This document shows, one piece after another, positions 22,476 through 33,889 of a stretch of 64,000 bases of DNA. The DNA comes from Termitomyces sp. T153. Taxonomy: Eukaryota; Basidiomycota; Agaricomycetes; Agaricales; Lyophyllaceae. Position 1 is the first letter of the stretch. Each line of letters begins with the position of its first letter. The stretch covers positions 620,001 to 684,000 of the forward strand of contig JACKQL020000014.1 in the NCBI GenBank assembly GCA_018296165.2, in the 5' to 3' direction. The notes under the pieces are model-generated. The model made no database searches, was not told the DNA's origin, and worked only from the letters and a program-made list of their open reading frames with translations. The position numbers and the translations under genes were made by a program.

Positions 22476-23390
22476 GCTACAGGCCTATGCTGAAGGCATG
22501 AACCATAGCTCATTATCCTGTAATTACATATTGCAACTAAGTGTTCACAGAGTGTGATGCATAACATCAAGTGTTCAAAGGTGTGTTCACAATTGGCATG
22601 GAGCATCCAGCCCAGGGACTTTACTGTCAATGACTCAGATATGAAAAGTGACCTAGATATGAAATGGCACAGGTAAAGGCTGCATGCTTGTTGCAATTCT
22701 CCTCCAATTCTTTTGTAGATTATTTTCAGCAATGCTAGACATATCATACATAGATCCTGCTACTCAGATCCTATGTACATGAAGCCAAAAAAAGTAGCAA
22801 AAATCAAGCTTGTGAAGATGGTCAAATTTTGCTATTTCATCTACTTTCATCTGTGTATTGTCAGTGTGTTATGGGTCTAATTTTTCTCAAAGTTGTCATG
22901 TAAGTGAAAAGCACATAATTTCTACTGATCTGGCTCAATTTGAACATATATAATGTGTATAAGAGGGAGAAAGCAAGCTTCAAATGACAGAGGAACAAAT
23001 TGGTGCGACAAGTATTTAAACTCAGCTCAGCATCCCACCCTGGACTCTTTGCAAATCATAACACAAGAGTCCTAAAGCTTGGCAGGGTCACATACCCATC
23101 ACATTTCATTTCATGTTCAAAACAACCCTTCCATTGGGATGTCTTTGGCATCCTTGCTCAAATGAGAAAAAATACAAAACTTGACACACTCATACTTTAT
23201 ATACTAGAGATGCAAGTTTCCTATTTTCTAAGGAATCCATAGGATATTGATGGAAGCCGAAGTCATCCGAAATCTCGTTTCATATCTGGATCATCGACAG
23301 TAGGTTTTGGAGGCCGTGAATGCGTGACACAGACCAAAAGTGGTTACGCGTTTTGTGATGACTCGGGTACTTAATACCACTAAAGTCGCG

Positions 23391-25850
23391 TCATAAAACA
23401 TATCTGAAGTCACGATTCTGGCGATCAGTGAGATCCAAGAACTCCTAAAGAGCAACAAGACGTTGGGAGTTTCAATGCCTGACAGTACTTACTCCACTTT
23501 GATCGAAAAGTTGCGCACCTTGTCAACCTTGACTCTTTCAACGATACCATCTACGATCCTCTCAACATAAACATCGTCGTATGTGGTGTCAGCTGGCTCC
23601 TTGTCGCGAACCCTGTTCTCTCGTACGAGAAGACAGCGGATACTAAGAAGAAAACAAATAGTGACGACATGACAGATACCAATGATGATCCAAGGAACAT
23701 GATTTCTTTGGATAAATCAGACAGAGATTGGAAAAATGTAGGGATCTAAAATTTACCTTGGCTTGTATTTCGCTTGCCATATGAACGGCCCAGCAGAATT
23801 TCCGATGCAGTATCCGCAGAGCATGATGGCATTCACAGTCACCTTCTTAGTGTGTCCCGCATTTACACTTGAGATCCAAGACAGCGAAATAATGAAAGCA
23901 GTCGCACCAAGACCTAACAGTGGAACAGATGTCAGAGAATCTGCCAGGGGTTGTTGCAGGCTTTTATCTCACCAGAAATCCAGATACTGAACAAGAGTCC
24001 TATCTTATTATCCCAAGGTAAGAGGTTCAGGAGCAATACACCGAAAATGTCCAGGATGAGGTACGCGCACGCAACATAAGCCCGGCTGTTTGGAATTTTC
24101 GCAGCCAGGGTGACGCCGCTCCACATTGAAACAATCGCTATAATGCCGTAGACACAGTCAAGTAGAGTCGTCTGCATGGCGGTGAAGCCGAATGAATTGA
24201 CGATAATTAAACGTTGGCTGCTAAGCGAATTGGAGATATTGTCAAACGCAGCGAAGAGTGCAAACAGCCAAGTCTTCGGATCGAGTAAAGCCTCGATCAT
24301 TCTAATCGGCTACATAGTGAGTTACGTTTCAGACAGTTCAATACCACAAGGAATACGCACTGCTCCTTTCTAAAGTGTTTATTCTCCACCCCAGTTTGAT
24401 TGGCCTAGATATGATTGAGTAAGTCTGTTCAAAGGTCACGTAAAGTCGCGACAGACCTTGATTCGCTGAACGGCTACCATTCGCTCCTCCTTTGTAAGAA
24501 ACCACGCAGTCGTTGGTGAATCGGGAAAAAGGAACCTATGATTACTATAAGAGAAAGAACATTGCCTATTCTGATGGTAAGGCACACCAGAACGCCACCG
24601 CGGCAATCAGTGTAACGAGTCCAAAGATGAGCATGAGCCTAAGTGGGATAGACTAAGACCATGAAGAGACCGGAGAAAGTACAAGGCACACCATTGCCAG
24701 GGTTCGAACTTGCCGGGCTTGATGTGCAAAATTCCGAAGCTAATGAATCCAGATATGATATGAGCTGTAAAATTCATCAGTACGTGTGTTGTGCAAACAC
24801 AAACCAATATCAATACCTAGGTTACTCATGAAAACTACGATCATGATAAAAGGATTGAGTCAGACGCCTCCTCTGAACGCATTGTTTTGCTTACACCAAT
24901 AACCAACTCTTAGGGTTTGTTCATTTCTGGTGTAGAACATGGATGTGACGATGAGGAACCCGGCGGTGATCGATCCCTCACACATTCCGAGAATCAAACG
25001 AACAACTAGGAGTCCGGCAAAGTTCTTGCAAGCAGCATGGGAACAAAGAGCGATGGCCCATGCACCGATATTGATGCTGTACATTACGGTCAATCCATCA
25101 CATGCGTGAACCAGAGCAGACAACAAACCTCATCCATTTTGCAACAGGGAAACGTTGCAGCGCCAAGTTCTGTGGAAGTTCGAAAACCAGGTATGAAAGA
25201 TAGAATATTGTTCCGAGCCTATTCACAGCTCAATACCGCCTTTTAAGTCATCGTTCAAAAAGTTACCAATTATATCTTGATAGTGTCACTTATGAGCGAC
25301 CAAAATAGACTGAGCCTGAGACGTACTCACTGGTTGGTAGTCAGATGCGTCGCTTCTCTATTGGAGATTTTCTCAGAAAGATTCTTAAAAAAAGCCGACA
25401 GAACAATGCCTTATCCCGAGAATGGCTGCTGATCCGAGCGTCGACTTGTCCATGAATTGAATACTTCGCAGTAATGATATAGAGAAATTCAAGCTAATCA
25501 GATTCATTGATCAAAGCTTACCAGTAAAGAACTGTAATTCATGTCAGCAGGGGGACTGGCAAGCGAACAATGCTCTCAACTTACGACACATCAAAGGAAG
25601 GATATGATAGTCAATCTTCTTCCTGTACAAAGACCTGGATTTGAAATTACATCGGTGACTAGGCCATGGTTGATATATACCTGACCCTGAATCCTTCCGC
25701 TGGATCAACTTGTGCGTCACCCGAGGAAAAATCGGCTGCAGCGTCGACGAACTTCGTCGAGACAATAATATGTTTGTGTCTTTCTGTAAGAACTTCCTCA
25801 TCGAGGACCTTCTCATTGTGTGGCCTGTCGCAGTCGGTCTCCAGTCCCAT
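23391..25850 (-). CDS. MFS transporter, Dal5/allantoate permease type (copy 1)
   Basis: Sixteen exons keep frame (25850-25681, 25622-25585, 25531-25522, 25463-25410, 25357-25331, 25218-25129, 25076-24895, 24834-24817, 24764-24692, 24638-24588, 24535-24457, 24404-24361, 24301-23973, 23913-23757, 23705-23519, 23444-23391), giving 520 aa. Family blocks of the anion:cation symporter group are clear: KKIDYHILPLMC, QFMDKSTLGSAAILGIREATHL, LGTIFYLSYLVFELPQNLALQ, RLILGMCEGSITAGFL, MFYTRNEQTLRVGYW, KPGKFEPWQW, FLFPDSPTTAWFLTKEER and GNSAGPF. Members import allantoate, vitamins or other small acids; substrate here is unknown. Exon 3 is 10 nt. The donor after exon 4 (25409-25408) is GC. Copy 2 at 27355-29779 has the same exon lengths throughout. 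Confidence 0.93.
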
Positions 25851-26121
25851 ATCGGCAAGCATAGCGAGATTGAAGGTCCAGAGGTACAACTAAAAATGAG
25901 AAGCTCAGGATTTATACGCTTCGACCATAGAAGACAGAGCAAAATGGGATGATAGGGGTGAAAGAAGATCTCGAGGGTGTGGATCACCGGTACTTGCCCA
26001 CGCCGCGGCATCCAACGATCTCATCACGTACTTATCACATTCTGTTTGATACATTCTCCATGGTTCATGGTATATGATACATTCATTGTGACATTACCAG
26101 GGAAATTCTATGCCATGCTCG

Positions 26122-27016
26122 TCAATGAAGAGCCCTAGAACACAGATTCAATTGGTGTTTGTAGTAGAAGGCCCAGAAAGCCTGACCTGTGGGCCCATCC
26201 TCTTTCAAGAGAGTCCATGGGAATATGGCCTCTGCCCCCGCCTTAACAGGCTTGCCTCCCTCCCTGAAGTTGTTCAACTTGGTCGAAGTAAAACCAGGTG
26301 TTATGGCATTGACTTTGATGCCTTCTTTGCGTAGTTCGTAGGCCAAAGCAATCGTGTACGAGTTGGCAGCGGCTTTAGAAGTGTTGTAGGCGACGACGTG
26401 GAGATAATCTGACTTGGATTGGTGATTGTTCGAGGCCATGTCACTGCTAACATTGAGTATGGACGCCTGAGAAGATTTGCGGAGGAGGGGAAGGAATGTC
26501 TGAGTCGTTTGAATCATGCCATAGAAGTTGGGCTCGAAAGCTTCACGGATCACATCCAGGGAAACTGTGGTAGCATTCTGGTCCTTGTCCAGCAGACCTG
26601 TGCCTAAGGAAGAACCATCAGTTAAGTAGCTTCACATTATCAGTTGTCATACCTGCGTTATTGACCAAGACATCCAATTTTCCTTCCGCCTTGTCGATGG
26701 TATCCTTCGCCGCAACGATAGACTTGATGTCAGTGACGTCAAGCTGGACTAGTTTCACAATGATGCCCTCCTCTTTGAGCTGAGCTCTATACAACTGGTC
26801 AGGACATGAAGAGAAACCATGTCGCGCAGTACTCACTGTGCTTTCTGTCCGGAGGCTTCGTTCCTTGAAGCAAGATAGACGATATGACCCTTCTGCGCCA
26901 GAAGGCGAACGAGCTCAAAACCAATGCCAGCGTTGGAACCTGAGAGGACGGTGACATCTGAAGGTATGAATGGCTATATTCTTTGACTTACCAGTTACAA
27001 GTATAACTTTCGACAT
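26122..27016 (-). CDS. Short-chain dehydrogenase/reductase (carbonyl reductase-like)
   Basis: Exons 27016-26992, 26939-26837, 26786-26653 and 26603-26122 give 247 aa. The cofactor motif TGSNAGIG follows the first beta strand (MSKVILV), then LDVTD and NNAG. The catalytic part is NVSSDM with the Ser, then YNTSK supplying Tyr and Lys, and the downstream NAITPGFTSTKL. This is a classical cytosolic NAD(P)H-dependent SDR; the size and the split of the N terminus fit the carbonyl-reductase-like group, but substrate cannot be told. It lies between two paralogous transporters on the same strand, 271 bp after MFS copy 1 and 338 bp before MFS copy 2, which suggests one pathway without proving it. Confidence 0.93.
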
Positions 27017-27354
27017 AATGTCGGACTGATGAGCGATGAGATATCGATTATCAGATGTTTAGCTTTAAACATCGGTGTTTAGTCAGAAATTCGAGTTCAG
27101 ACTACAAATGAGTCAGACCTAGTCAGACGGGTGACGTGCATGGCTCAGGTGCCCGTGTCGAGCAAAAGTGTAGGATAACAGTCTGGCGTATTCAATCAAA
27201 GCCTGAGGCCTGAGGCCTGAACCCACTTTCTTGTTATGAGATTGTGGACAACAATTACAAACAACACGTCGTCCAGCTTAGGAATAAGCTTGGTCAGTTT
27301 GATTCTACGATACTTTGTAAAGATGGCATGGGAAGTCGTATGGAGTTGTTATCA

Positions 27355-29779
27355 TCATAATACATATCTGAAGTCGCGATTCTGGCGATCTGTAAGGTCC
27401 AAAAATTCCTGCACGACAATACATTGACAATGTATCGGCTGAGCCCAAAGAGAGTCACGGACCTTGTCAACCTTGACTTGCTCCACAACACCATTGACAG
27501 TTTTTTCGATATACACGTTATCATAGGAGGTATCAGTTGGCTCCATATCGCGGATCTTGTTCTCTCTCACCAGAAGCCAACGGATAGATAGAATCAAGCA
27601 GATGCAGACAGCGTAACAGATTCCAATTATGATCCAAGGAACATGGTTTCTATTGCACAGTCAGTCAGAAATGAGATGTAGAGAGTGGGGGCAGACCTCG
27701 GCTTATACTTTGCTTGCCACATAAATGGACCAGCAGAATTTCCGACACAATATGCACACAGCATGACAGCGTTGACAGTAATCCTTTTGGTGTGTCCCGA
27801 AGTCACGCTTGAGAGCCAAGACAACGAAAGGACAAAACCGGTCGTTCCAACACCTATTTATTGTAAAGGACCTTGAATGTTGAAGATCAAATGGGGTTCG
27901 TGGGACGGTCGTACCGGTGATCCATACACTGAATAGGAGGCCAACCTTATCTTCCCAGGGCAAGAAATTGACCAGGAACACACCGAGAAGGTTCGGAATG
28001 GAGTAGGCGACCGAAATATAGGCTCGGCTATTTCGTATCTTTGCAGCTAGAGTAACACCAGTCCAGATTGTAACAATTTCCACAATGCCATCGACACAGC
28101 CGAGCAAAGTGGTCTGCAGAGCGGTAAAACCGAATGAACTCACTATGATCTGGCGCTGGTTCGTGAGGGAGTTGGGAATATTGTTGAGTGCGGAGAAGAG
28201 CGCGAAAAGCCAGGTCTTTGGATCAAGTAAAGCCTCGATCATTCTGAGGGGTGAGTCAGTTCTGTTGATGCGGAATACAGAAATACGCACTGCTCTTTCT
28301 TGAAATGCTTGTTCTCAACACCAGTCTGGTTGACCTTCAAAAAACTCAGTAAACTGGATTGGCGTATCATGCACAGTGACGACTGACCTTAATCCGCTGG
28401 ATAGCAATAACACGTTCCTCTTTCGTGAGAAACCATGCATTTGTAGGCGAATCTGGGAAAAGGAACCTGTATTGGTCTCCGTCTCAAAGATAGAGTACAA
28501 CGTGTATGGATAACAAGACATACCAGAATGTTGCTGCGGTAATGAGCGTAATGATTCCAGTAATGATCATAAGCCTAAGTAGATCAGAGTGAGACTGGCA
28601 ATCATATGAAGTAGCCTACCACTGCCAGGGTTCAAATTTTCCGGTATTGATGTGCAGAGCACCAAAGCTGATGAACCCGATGATAATTTGGGCTGAGGGA
28701 TCTATCAATATAGTCGCAACGCGTAAGCGACATGTCGCATACCTGTCCCATTCATGAGGACTAGATAACGATAAGAAGGCTAAGTCGTGCATCCGATTTC
28801 ACAGGTACTATACTATGCTCACACCAGTACCCGACTCTCAATGTTTGCTCAACCCTGGTGTAGAACATCGAAGTAACAATGAGAAAACCAGCGGTGATTG
28901 ATCCTTCACACATTCCAAGGATAAGGCGAACGACTAGGAGGCCGGCAAAGTTTTTGCAGGCAGCATGTGCGCAAAGGGCAATAGCCCAGGTAGTGATGTT
29001 AATGCTGCACGTCGCGACGGCTCAGCCATTATTTGACAGGCAGAGCGGACACCGAACCTCATCCATTTCCCAACAGGGAAACGTTGAAGCGCCAAATTCT
29101 GTGGGAACTCAAAGACCAGATACGAGATGTAGAATATCGTTCCAAGCCTATAAGAAGTCAGTGTTTTTGGTCAAACAACTCATTTGTTGGAGCTTCACCA
29201 ATTATATCTAGAGATGCACCACTTATGAATAAGCCGAACACATACAAAGACATCATGACGTACTGGTTGGTAGTCAAATGGGTTGCTTCTCTACATTTAT
29301 GCAAAAGGTCAGCAGCTGGCACGGGTGAGCCAACTGGGTAACACACCTGATTCCAAGAATAGCTGATGAGCCGAGTGTCGTCTTATCCATGAATTGGATC
29401 CTTCAAGGTGATGGTGTCGGCAATCACAAACAAACTAGTAGGAGACCTTGTATACTTACCAGTAAAGGGCTGATACGTGTCAGCGGTGTGACTGACGGGC
29501 GAACAATATCGACAACTCACTGCACATCAAGGGAAGGATGTGGTAGTCGATCTTCTTCCTGTACGAAAGCTTACTACAGATCGCTCACGAAACAAGGCTG
29601 CCAACATGCCTGACCCTGAGTGCTTCCGCTGGATCGATCTCTACGTCGCCAAAAGAGAGCTCAGCAGCGGTATCAACGACCCTTGTTGAGACAGCTACGT
29701 GGCCATGTTTCTCGTCGATAGCCTTCTCGCTGGGGATTCTCCCGTCGAGAGACCTCTTGAAGTCAGCGTCCGATCCCAT
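27355..29779 (-). CDS. MFS transporter, Dal5/allantoate permease type (copy 2)
   Basis: Sixteen exons: 29779-29610, 29558-29521, 29469-29460, 29400-29347, 29290-29264, 29147-29058, 29004-28823, 28760-28743, 28692-28620, 28574-28524, 28466-28388, 28334-28291, 28243-27915, 27853-27697, 27649-27463, 27408-27355, total 520 aa. Every exon has the same length as in copy 1, including the 10-nt exon 3. Blocks include QFMDKTTLG, REATHLTTNQ, LGTIFYISYLVFEFPQNL, RLILGMCEGSITAGFL and EALLDPKTWLFALF. Several introns are still alignable between copies, for example the one after exon 5. The donor after exon 1 (29609-29608) is GC in copy 2 but GT in copy 1. It is a plasma-membrane symporter by family; substrate unknown. 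Confidence 0.93.
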
Positions 29780-30566
29780 AGTCGGTAGATGGTGGATGGT
29801 GGGTGGAAGCAGGCGTCCCAAAACTGGCACGGAGATACCAAGGTACTTGCCGTTTTTGTATGGGCATGAAGATTGGACATGTGAGTTCTAATGAGATCGG
29901 GCATTGTTATGCAAAGATAAGTGGCGAATCCGAAGGTCCGGAAGCGAGTATATAGCACTCTTCTTGGGATCGAAGACTAAACGTGCGTGACAATAATGTC
30001 GTGAGACATCACCGTAGGCTCATTTTCAATAGGTTCGCTCACCGAGTTCCAGCAAACCTGGTGTTAAATGCATTCAACACAGGCGTCAGAAAGGTTCATC
30101 TTGCACTGTGTGAAAGCTCAATCGAAAGCAAGTCACCAGACCTGAAGTCTTTACTGTTTGGGAAACTAATGTGACTGTTGAAGGAATCCCAGCGCTTGAG
30201 ATACCCTCAGTCACAAATTGATCCGAAGACAACAGCTCAGGCAGATTGACCTATAATGCCCCACGATGCAACTTGTTCTTCTGTTGAAAAGCAAGGTAAC
30301 GAGGAATGGAACACTTAGGTGATCATTGTAGGCGAGAAATAGGCACAAATGCGGAAACAGACTGATAACAACCGAACCCGCCGTGGAATGTACTAGACAA
30401 AACAAGTAACAGTTCTGGAGCCTTGAGTAGATCATGAGGTTGAAAGCCAAAAGCTTCTTTGTGAGCTCAGCAAGAGTGGGCGACAAGTATATATACGAGC
30501 AGTCGACTAGTATAAAAAAGCTTGTCAGTCATTATTCTCGGCAATCGCTGCCGTTCCCTCACCAAT
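29780..30566. other. Intergenic: MFS copy 2 promoter and glutathione synthetase 3' flank
   Basis: No coding region is supported. Open frames 29983-30174 (+), 30211-30486 (-) and 30434-30730 (+) are short or overlap the glutathione synthetase exon antisense. CpG content is normal. Confidence 0.5.
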
Positions 30567-32388
30567 CTAATTATCCACGAGCAACACCGAGTCGAGCACC
30601 GAAAAACCAGTTGCCACACCACCTTCATCACTATCTTTCCCTTTCGTCCGGACTAACCACCCCGCTTCTTTCTGCCTTATATCCACATGCGCTCCAAACA
30701 ACGCCCAGCCGAATATCCCAAATTCGCTAACAACTTCGGCCTTCATCGCGGCTTGGTTTCCACCGCCTGCCCGAACGAGATAATTTCCTAAACCGGCAGG
30801 AGGGACTATTAGTTCCATAGCTATCCAAGCTTGTCGTTCTCTAGGTGGCAGTTTGTCGAGGAAAGGTGGAATGGAGTCTTTGTATACATTGTTGCCACCG
30901 CCTTCCCTCTGTGGTTTAAGAACGAGCGATTGTGCAAGTTGCCGAGTCATAAGCACTCCATAGCCCTCCTTTCCAGACTTGAGTGCATCATAATCCGGTG
31001 TGACCAAGTCCTCGCCTACATCCAATCCCCACATACCCATGAATGTTCGGCGTAGCTCGTCCAGTTCCGACTGCGAAAATACGGCCACACCCCACTTCTT
31101 CTCATCAGCAAGGAAATGCTCTAGGACTCCTGGATGAGTGAGGACCTCCTGTATCTTCTTTCCCCCGGCAAGCTGAAGCGCGATTGTCGGACAGTTAATC
31201 GCTTTTGATCGCTCAAGGAGGAAACGCGTTTGGTAGTCCACAGATGTCTGGTATTCATGGGGAGCATATCCTGAACGGAAGTATACGACTGATATCTCTA
31301 CGAAACCGTCTGGATGTAGATCGGGAGAGACGGACACACGCAGGACACGGCTATCTGGGTCGACGGAGGCGGAACGCCCCAGTTCTTCAAATGTTTGACG
31401 AATACCATGGATAGAATATCTGCATTGCACATGTTATGCAGAATTGAAATTCAAAGAGCTTGGAGACATACTTCTCCAGGAGCTCATACTCTAAAGGTCG
31501 TTGATCAAAAACGTTGCGCTCTCCAGGCTGAACAACGAAAAGAATACGAGCTCTGAACCAAAGTCAACCCATATGTTGTTTAGATTGATGGTAGAAGCTT
31601 ACTGATCGTTGTTGTAGTCTTTGTGCGCAGTGGCCAGACCTTCTGCTAATCCAGCAATCGTGTCATTGCGCGGAAAATTCTCGGCTCTGATGTGAGATGA
31701 GGAATTATAATATTGCGTAGATTCGTAAAGGTATCTGGACAAGAAAAACATTGATAAAATTACAATCGTCATTGTGAACCCCATACCTGTGCAGGCGAGC
31801 TGTACGCTGTGAAAGAGAACCAAACGATACTGAGATCGTGTTAAACTCTACTTGTTTGAGCGACGGAGGCTCATTGGAAGGCGAGTGAATGAAATAATCC
31901 GAGCGAAATAATCCAAGATGAAGAGACTGGAAGGAAAGAGATTGGTTATCACAACCCGTTGAAAGCTGTATAGTCTTCGCACACACCTGTGCCAATCCTT
32001 GGTCCCTCAGTTCTTTCCATCCTGTCCAGAGCTGCCCGATAAAGTCATCAGCTTTTCCGACACCGTTCTCTGTCCCCATAATCCGATCAAGGAACTCTTC
32101 ATCAAGAGCGATCCTTGCATATAGAGTATTGTATATGCCCTGAATACGTTTTGCCTGTTCGAAAAGACTACGAGGGAGTGGAGATGGAAAAAGGGCAAGT
32201 GGTGCATGTATGGCAGATTCTGGGATCGTTGGTTGGCGTTCTCCAGGCGGAAGATAGAGCAAGCCCGTTGAAAAAGCGTACGAGGTTGCTAAAAGTGTCA
32301 GTTGATCGATCTGGGTGTTGGTCAGTGCCGGCGGCCATTCAGAGGGCACAGACGGATACATCATCTGTAAGAGTTTCGTAAAGTTCAA
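30567..32388 (-). CDS. GSH2: Glutathione synthetase (GSH2)
   Basis: Exons 32388-31987, 31926-31787, 31734-31603, 31552-31472 and 31419-30567 give 535 aa, slightly longer than yeast Gsh2. The enzyme joins gamma-glutamylcysteine and glycine with ATP in the cytosol (EC 6.3.2.3). Diagnostic blocks are LGLFRSDYFIHSP, LKQVEFNTISVSFG, RIQGIYNTLYARIA, IAGLAEGLATAHKDY, ILFVVQPGERNVFDQR, the Gly-rich ATP loop LVLKPQREGGGNN, and the C-terminal LVRAGGG...SEFGIFGWALFG. The start at 32388 was taken as the first in-frame Met; a second Met pair ten codons on (MMYPS) is equally plausible because family members usually begin just before a WPP motif, found here at residue 18. Nothing is broken. Confidence 0.95.
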
Positions 32389-33889
32389 GAGGCGTAGGAC
32401 AATAACTCAATTGGGTCGTCAGAGTTCAATTTTTGGTAACATCATATCTCCTCGCTCGGAATCCGGATCGATACGCAATGACAGCCATTTGACGCGATTG
32501 ACAGGCCGACTTGAAGCTTCAGGCCGGACACAGGAAGAGCATAGGTGCAGACCAGTTAGTAGAAAACTTTCAGGTTCCTCAGACGTAAAGTCGTAAACTC
32601 TGTATTAAGCCACATCAACTTCACTATTTGATACACTGTCTTCTGTATCCATATTTGTTATATAGTATACAATAACGAGTGCGTGCTGCGGTCCGTGTCT
32701 TAGTTCTTGCTAAGACCCAGACCCAACTTCACTTCGTTCGGTTACGTATGACTACGGATAGCATTCTTCGGTATTTAATCAACTCTTTACTTTTTAGTCC
32801 TTACTTTTGATGTAATTCCAAGTCTTTACTCTTTACTTACCTGCATAATTTTACACTTTACTCCTTTGATGACCTCAAATTCTCATTTGTAAGTGATAAA
32901 TAATGTCATAGATGTGGCCTGCGGGGTAGTGCATTCACCCTGCCCTCTACTCCTACCACATTAGCCATGATTCAACAAGTGAGAAGAACAAGAACCACAT
33001 AGCAGTAGATTACTCACTCTGCTAGCAATTTACTGTAGGGACGCAAGCAGAGTAGTTTGAGCATGCGTAGTTCTACGCTGTAGGTGGTTGTCAATCCCTC
33101 CCTTGCGAAGGACGCTAAGTTTATCCCTCCGTTTCCCGTGCATACCCCTAATCACGTGTCCCGCACGAGTATCTGACGCGTACCGCGATTCTCTCTCCAA
33201 TAACACTGACGTGTTCATCCCATTTATCGTCGATACTCGTAAGCCCGTCGGTTCGAAAAATGTGTCAGTTATACTCTGCCAGGTCAGAAATTGCAAGGAC
33301 CGTACCACCAACATAGATATACAACTATCTGATGCTATTGACCCCTTTATCCTTGGTATCTCAGCTGTAGCATAGATCCAGGGGCTGGTTACTGACCCAC
33401 GCCACTGTCACTTTCTGCCTTTGGACATTCGTAACATATGGCCAACTGCGAGACCCAGTTAATTTCAAGGAAACAAAAGTTAACAGCGAGTTCATCAGAC
33501 GTAAAATCGTAGATTCTGTATGATAGCATGTCATGCGTCAACTCTAATACACTTATTCAGATAGGTAAGCGTGGCAGTTTATCTTCCTTATGACAAACGT
33601 GGCAGCCCACCCGATTTTCTTGTCCACATTCTGCGTATTCTCCCTTCTCTCTGATCGACAGCCTTCATAGACCTCTAATTATCTCTTATCTGCTTTTCAC
33701 TTGAGCTAGCAACAACTATTTGTGGTTTTCTGTACGTGGAAGTATTAAAATCAAGAACTTTTTAGAGAGCTTTTTAGAACACCTAATAAATCATTACCCC
33801 AGCACTAAATACCAATTGCCTCTCCTTTGAGAAATCAGACGTTGTGTCATGCAGGCGTCGGCGAAACCGCAATAGCTTGTATCGATCTA
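32389..33889. other. 1.5-kb intergenic interval with dispersed repeats
   Basis: No gene is supported; frames 33030-33314 (-) and 33088-33375 (+) overlap each other antisense and lack family resemblance. The interval holds a reverse copy of the 21-kb repeat core (about 32700-32750), a pair of diverged direct repeats 915 bp apart, and T-rich tracts around 32780-32850. It must contain the GSH2 promoter at its left edge and the RPAP1 3' flank at its right edge. Confidence 0.55.
32698..32752 (-). repeat. Reverse copy of the gttgggtctggg repeat with a hairpin
   Basis: The minus strand reads taaccgaacgaagtgaagtt then gggtctgggtcttagcaaga. It matches the unit at 22405-22475 at most positions, but retains CpG where the island copy has TG. 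A stem tcttag/ctaaga with a 6-nt loop occupies 32698-32715. Confidence 0.75.

Larger units (their letters stand above)
7341..23250. other. CpG-depleted transposon island (about 15.9 kb)
   Basis: Reading the block by eye I found only about ten CG dinucleotides (for example near 9380, 9402, 10230, 11404, 15965, 17583, 17808, 22416, 22440 and 23005), whereas the flanking genes have many per line. TG and CA are abundant instead. The block begins within 200 bp of the aldo/keto reductase start codon and ends about 140 bp before the stop codon of the first MFS gene. Its contents are all mobile-element remains or unidentified sequence. The pattern is what deamination of methylated CpG in silenced repeats produces; methylation itself is inferred. 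Confidence 0.85.
19976..23250. other. Unidentified CpG-poor sequence with decayed short repeats
   Basis: No gene was recognised. Dispersed copies of a motif around gctgatagctgt followed by tttctgattt(c/a)aaggtgt occur near 21825, 21932 and 22284-22350, indicating an old repeat. A tandem array lies at 21084-21312 and a related unit at about 22405-22475. Frames such as 22097-22318 (+) and 22301-22747 (-) have no family resemblance. Confidence 0.5.

Noticed and set aside
29158..29346. 62-codon minus frame continuing from REATHLTTNQ with hydrophobic residues
   Set aside because: The part after NQ is the intron between exons 5 and 6 of MFS copy 2; copy 1 has a diverged intron with a stop at the same place.
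32910..32990. tRNA- or SINE-like phrase (cctgcggggtagtgcattcaccc) followed by gattcaaca
   Set aside because: No cloverleaf could be drawn and the B-box match is partial.
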